From Brachycybe producta (lineage: Eukaryota > Arthropoda > Diplopoda > Playtdesmida > Andrognathidae), in the NCBI GenBank assembly GCA_036925085.1, contig JAUPFP010000054.1:186001-250000 (forward strand): a stretch of DNA of 64,000 nt, read 5' to 3'. The notes under the pieces are model-generated. The model ran no database searches. It worked only from the letters and a program-made list of their open reading frames with translations, and was not told where the DNA came from. The position numbers and the translations under genes are program-made. Position 1 is the stretch's first letter. Every line of letters begins with the position of its first letter. This document shows positions 60,523 to 64,000 of this stretch, one piece after another.

Positions 60523-63235
60523 ATGGAGAACAACGCTTATGCTTCACCTTCGGAGAATTTGGCCCATCTGCAACGACTTTATAGAATTACCGAAAGTGAC
60601 CGTCGAGCTTATTGCCGAGACACTAAAGTAACTCTTCTACGACAAAGGTTTTGTTTGTTTTCTTAATTTTCTTGTTGTCACGTGTAATATTAAAATAGAG
60701 CCTTATATTTTTAAGGAAAATCATTCACAAATTAGAAACGAAACGAGAAGAAATCTGTGCCAAACTGCACGAAGGTGTCGGAGCTCGTGTCGCTCTCGAA
60801 GATGAATCGTACGTTGCCACGTTGTTGGATGTCTACAAACAAAAGAAAACGGAACTTCATTTGGAACGACATGTGGTTCAAAGCCAAAAGTCAGAGGTCG
60901 AGAAATGAAATGAAATCTTATAAGATTTCGATTTTTAGTCACTTATGAGAAATATTCGTATGAACAGATTCAAAGTTTGGAAAAGGAACTGGAAAAGTTG
61001 TTTGTTACTAAAGGAAAGTTCGAGTCGAATCGTAACCGACTGAATTGTATTACGAAAAAGTTGGAAGTCCTCGAAGACAAGTTGGAAAATGTGACAACCA
61101 CATAATTCGCAAAGAACTTAATTTGAAAATTAGATATGTTTTTGATTTTTTTTTTGCAGGCGTCTGTTTATTATAACCAGGTCGTGTACAAGAGCACGAC
61201 ACTTCGTAACACAATTGAACACCTTCTGAAACAAAGAGTTTCTTATCGTCAAATCTTGAAAAACTTAAATAAAACGTTGTCCGATCACAAGTTTCATATA
61301 GAGGACCTGATAAACAAAGCAATTCTGAACTATAATTTAAGGTGGTCATGACATTTTAAGTTTAGAAAGTGAATAACGAGATTTCATTGGTGGTTTTTGT
61401 CATTTTTAAGAGAGGAGAAATATCAGAAACTACAGGCATTGAAGGGTAAACATGCATTGGATGGAATCGTGTCCAAATCACAACTTCAAGAAGCGCAGAG
61501 AATGAATTTGTTGCAAAAGCAACTAGTTGAGTTCATTGGTACTAAGAGCCACGGTCGAGCTAACGGTGCTCATTTGGCTTCTCAATTGGCCGCTTTCTCG
61601 AGAGATGTCGAAAGGGGCGAATCACGTAACGGTGGAAACCTCGAAGAAAGTTCTAACACAGAGCTCTTCACTTATACGAGCAGTCTAAATAACAAGGTGC
61701 AGCGAAGATTGTTGGCTTAATTATTAGCAACGTAACAAAAAATTATTTTGTTAGAAATTAAAATAGTAGGTGATGTTTTAAAAGTAGCTTCATTCCAGTA
61801 TTTTTAAAAAATATACTTATTTGTTAGGCCTACACTTGACCTATCCTTCTAGTTTCTAAACAAGAGGTTTCGAATGTCAGCTTTTCATAAAACACACTTT
61901 TAAACACAAGTAGAAAATATTAATCTGCAAAAAAATTTAGCGTATTTACTTATCTAAGTTTTAGTAACCTTCATCTTTATGTTGATTTTGCAAAAAAATT
62001 GAGAAGTTCTGTTTGTAAGTGATATTTGATTTTTAGTAATGGTTTTAATTATTCTTTTTTAAGATGGAAGAACTTCAAAATGAAATTTCTAAGCTGAAAC
62101 AAGAATCCGAAGAACTGGAAAGATTAAAAGTGCAAAAAGAAGAGCAAAACAAAATTGTTCTTCAAAAACTAGAGGTTATTCTGAAATTCTTTTTTCAAAA
62201 TAAAATTTGCGATTTCCGGCCGAAATAATTTGAATTTATTTTAATTTAAAAAAAAAGGTCGAGTTGGAACTTTTAAATCGTCGTTGTTCTCGTAGTGAAT
62301 CAGAACTCGACAAGCAAAGAAACACTTTAAAAAAACTGAAGATTGGAATCGAAGGAATGTCGCAACTCGTCAGTCGTAATGTGACTCCTTCGAGTGGTGA
62401 CAACGAAGTGTCCAAACCGAACGTGACGAGGGCCATCAAAAAGATCGAATACGAGGTCAATGAACTTCTGTTGACCAGACAGTTCTTAGAGGTGCCGTTA
62501 AATTTTTTGACATCGAGCCATATAATGTTAACTCTGAAGCAATGTTTTTAATTTACAGGACCAACAAGCGAAAGAATTAGAAAAAATTTCGTCTCCAACA
62601 ATTTCTAATCTATCGTCTGGTGCAAAAAGGATCGAATTTCGATCTTTTCGAAAGATTCATCGATCTGTGGACATTCCATTAACTCCACCACATTTAAAGT
62701 ATTTTGGAAACAAAATATTCTCTTCAAGATGTTTATGAACAGCTGATTTTCAAACTCTGGTTATTTCTGTAGTTTCAACAGAGTATTGGAAACTAGAACG
62801 GTAGCTGAATCACTTGATAGTATTTTCATGTTGATGTCGTTCAAAACAAACTTTTTATATAGACAAAAATTAAAAATTATTGTCTGCTGAAAGTCGAGTT
62901 ATTTTCTCAAACCGACAATAAAAAGCTTAATTTTAAAAGATAACATGTTTCAACAAGTTTTTCTTCATTTTGCACCTGAAAAACAGAAAATAACCTGAGT
63001 TCGAGGGCGTTTACTTTAAAACAAACTTAAAAGTTGACTTTTATGTAATTTTTCTTTTTACAGTTATGAACATGAGGTCGATAATTTTACAGAAAGTGGA
63101 CCCATATTTTTACGAAGCCATATCCAAGAAGTTGTCGCTTCTTCATCGGCCAATCTTACGAATAATCCTCCTCCTCCTCCTCCTCTTCCGAAAGCACGAG
63201 TACAATTCGTTGGCACCGATGAGTTTTGTAATTAA
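60523..63235 (+). CDS. ODAD1: Outer dynein arm docking complex subunit (ODAD1/CCDC63/CCDC114 family)
   Basis: Nine exons: 60523-60647, 60716-60896, 60968-61090, 61160-61341, 61411-61696, 62064-62174, 62258-62491, 62559-62698 and 63064-63235; 1554 nt, 517 aa. The N-terminal LAHLQRLYRITESDRRAYCR matches the conserved start of the CCDC63/CCDC114 group (LQRQxRxxExxRxAY). Almost everything after it is coiled coil, including NQVVYKSTTLRNTIEHLLKQ, which aligns with the family's FDxQLxxNxxLRxEIxxLR part. The C-terminus has a six-proline run and KARVQF, a possible PP1-docking motif. These proteins anchor outer dynein arms on the axoneme. It is paired with a tektin across an X-box and overlaps the convergent gene downstream by its stop codon. 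ODAD1 against CCDC63 cannot be decided by eye. Confidence 0.78.
61820..61915. repeat. Family A element, copy A19 (right-arm remnant)
   Basis: GACCTATCCTTCTAGTTTCT then AAACAAGAGG, CAGCTTTTCATAAAACACAC. It lies in intron 5 of the ODAD1-like gene. Confidence 0.5.
62715..63035. repeat. Family A element, copy A20
   Basis: AAGATGTTTATGAACAGCTG, ATTTTCAAACTCTGGTTATT and TATTGGAAACTAGAACGGTA on the left; TTTTAAAAGATAACATGTTT, CTGAAAAACAGAAAATAACC and GGGCGTTTACTTTAAAAC on the right. It fills intron 8 of the ODAD1-like gene. Confidence 0.75.
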
Positions 63236-63934
63236 AAACGTTTCTTCGTCATCTGAACAGTAACTGGATTTCCGGTACTACTCGTCGCTTGAGCTAGATC
63301 GGAATCGGCTCTTTCCGATTTGCCGATCTCGGCAATGATAAACTTTAGGTCCTCTATGTATTGTTGCACCTGCACGAGAGTTAATTCGGTCAACATTTAA
63401 GCCTTTTATGGTTTAGAATCGATCGTACAAAAGTTAGTTGCTGTACGGGATCTTCGCTCTTTATCGTTTGTCCGCTCTGTTTTGAAAGTTGACTCGACAT
63501 GTTCCAAGTTGCCCTACAATATATGGAGAAATAAAAGGACGTCTGCGTTCTCGTGCCGTACGATAAACTGATAAACTTACATTTTCAACCGTTCTCCGAG
63601 GATCGCATTCTGCATTACTTTGTCTGAAAGATTTGTCCACTCGCGATTCGTTTCATTTGTTCTTTTCCGTGCTGTGGCCAAACGCTCTTTAAGTTTAGAC
63701 AGCTGCAACTTCCGTCTAAGAATTTCTTTTTTACGCTCCTACGACACAAATCTCATTTCCACCTTGTTACCTCTCTTTAGTAAATTGATTTCTTTCAACC
63801 TGCATTGATACTTGAATGTTGTGTTTCTCTTCGGTGATGAACCTTTGCGTCGCTTGTTGCTTCTCCCACAATTCTTGCTCAATGTTCTTCAGACACTCGT
63901 ACTTTAAAACGACATCTTTCGGTTGTTTCAGTTC
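63232..63934 (-). CDS. Coiled-coil protein, C-terminal part (family not recognised)
   Basis: Four exons read from the right edge inwards: 63934-63800, 63738-63581, 63513-63429 and 63369-63232; they stay in frame to a TAA. The visible 172 residues are highly charged coiled coil: ELWEKQQATQRFITEEKHNI, ERKKEILRRKLQLSKLKERL, REWTNLSDKVMQNAILGERL, then VQQYIEDLKFIIAEIGKSER and a Ser/Thr-rich end MTKKRF. Exons further upstream lie beyond the window, so this is partial at the edge. I do not recognise the family. The ciliary neighbours hint at an axonemal protein, but that is no more than a guess. Its stop codon overlaps that of the ODAD1-like gene on the other strand. Confidence 0.7.
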
Positions 63935-64000
63935 CTGTTTCAAATATATACAGCAAAACATATATTTTTGTGTTTGTGAATGTGTTTGTTCGAGTCGAGA

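Overview
The window is nuclear DNA of an animal. Every gene is split by GT-AG introns, mostly 50-150 bp, and the spacers are very AT-rich. The genes are metazoan: NUP88, two gamma-glutamyltransferases, PRPF19, the mitochondrial citrate carrier, MND1, a smoothelin-like gene, a RAD54B-N-terminal-like gene, MED19, an LRWD1-like gene, a TBC1D10-type RabGAP, FBXO21, a tektin, an outer-dynein-arm docking subunit (ODAD1 family) and the end of another coiled-coil gene. Runs of the pentamer TTAGG in a fold-back element fit an arthropod. That placement is an inference and weak. Exon chains were read by eye; in every complete gene the summed coding length is a multiple of three and each junction keeps frame.

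Layout. 1-3276: 3' half of NUP88 (+). 3746-11463: two GGT genes in tandem (-), separated by a repeat-rich spacer. 12622-15314: PRPF19 (+). 17162-19087: citrate carrier (-), divergent from MND1 (+, 19869-20862). 20863-24280: repeat-filled spacer. 24281-42312: an 18-kb smoothelin-like gene (+) with duplicated modules and two alternative 3' ends. 42791-44742: a 1.95-kb fold-back element. 44829-46180: RAD54B N-terminal-like gene (+). 46733-47991: MED19 (-). 48826-51324: LRWD1-like gene without WD repeats (+). 52368-54415: TBC1D10-type RabGAP (-), divergent from FBXO21 (+, 55315-58436). 58608-60218: tektin (-), head to head with ODAD1-like (+, 60523-63235), with an RFX X-box between them. 63232-63934: coiled-coil gene (-), whose stop codon overlaps that of ODAD1-like.

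The main non-genic signal is a family of palindromic, non-autonomous elements (called family A here). About 20 copies or half-copies sit in introns and spacers. Their core is an inverted repeat around TTTTAGAAACTAGAAGGGTA. Other repeats are a second inverted-repeat family carrying TGACGTCA (family B), small hairpins with an AGGCTAG/CTAGCCT core, a hAT-like non-autonomous element, and the fold-back with tRNA-like sequence and TTAGG runs in both arms. I saw no transposase or reverse transcriptase.

The clearest functional group is the ciliary pair tektin/ODAD1-like, which probably shares an RFX-controlled promoter. The other genes are housekeeping functions with no evident shared pathway.
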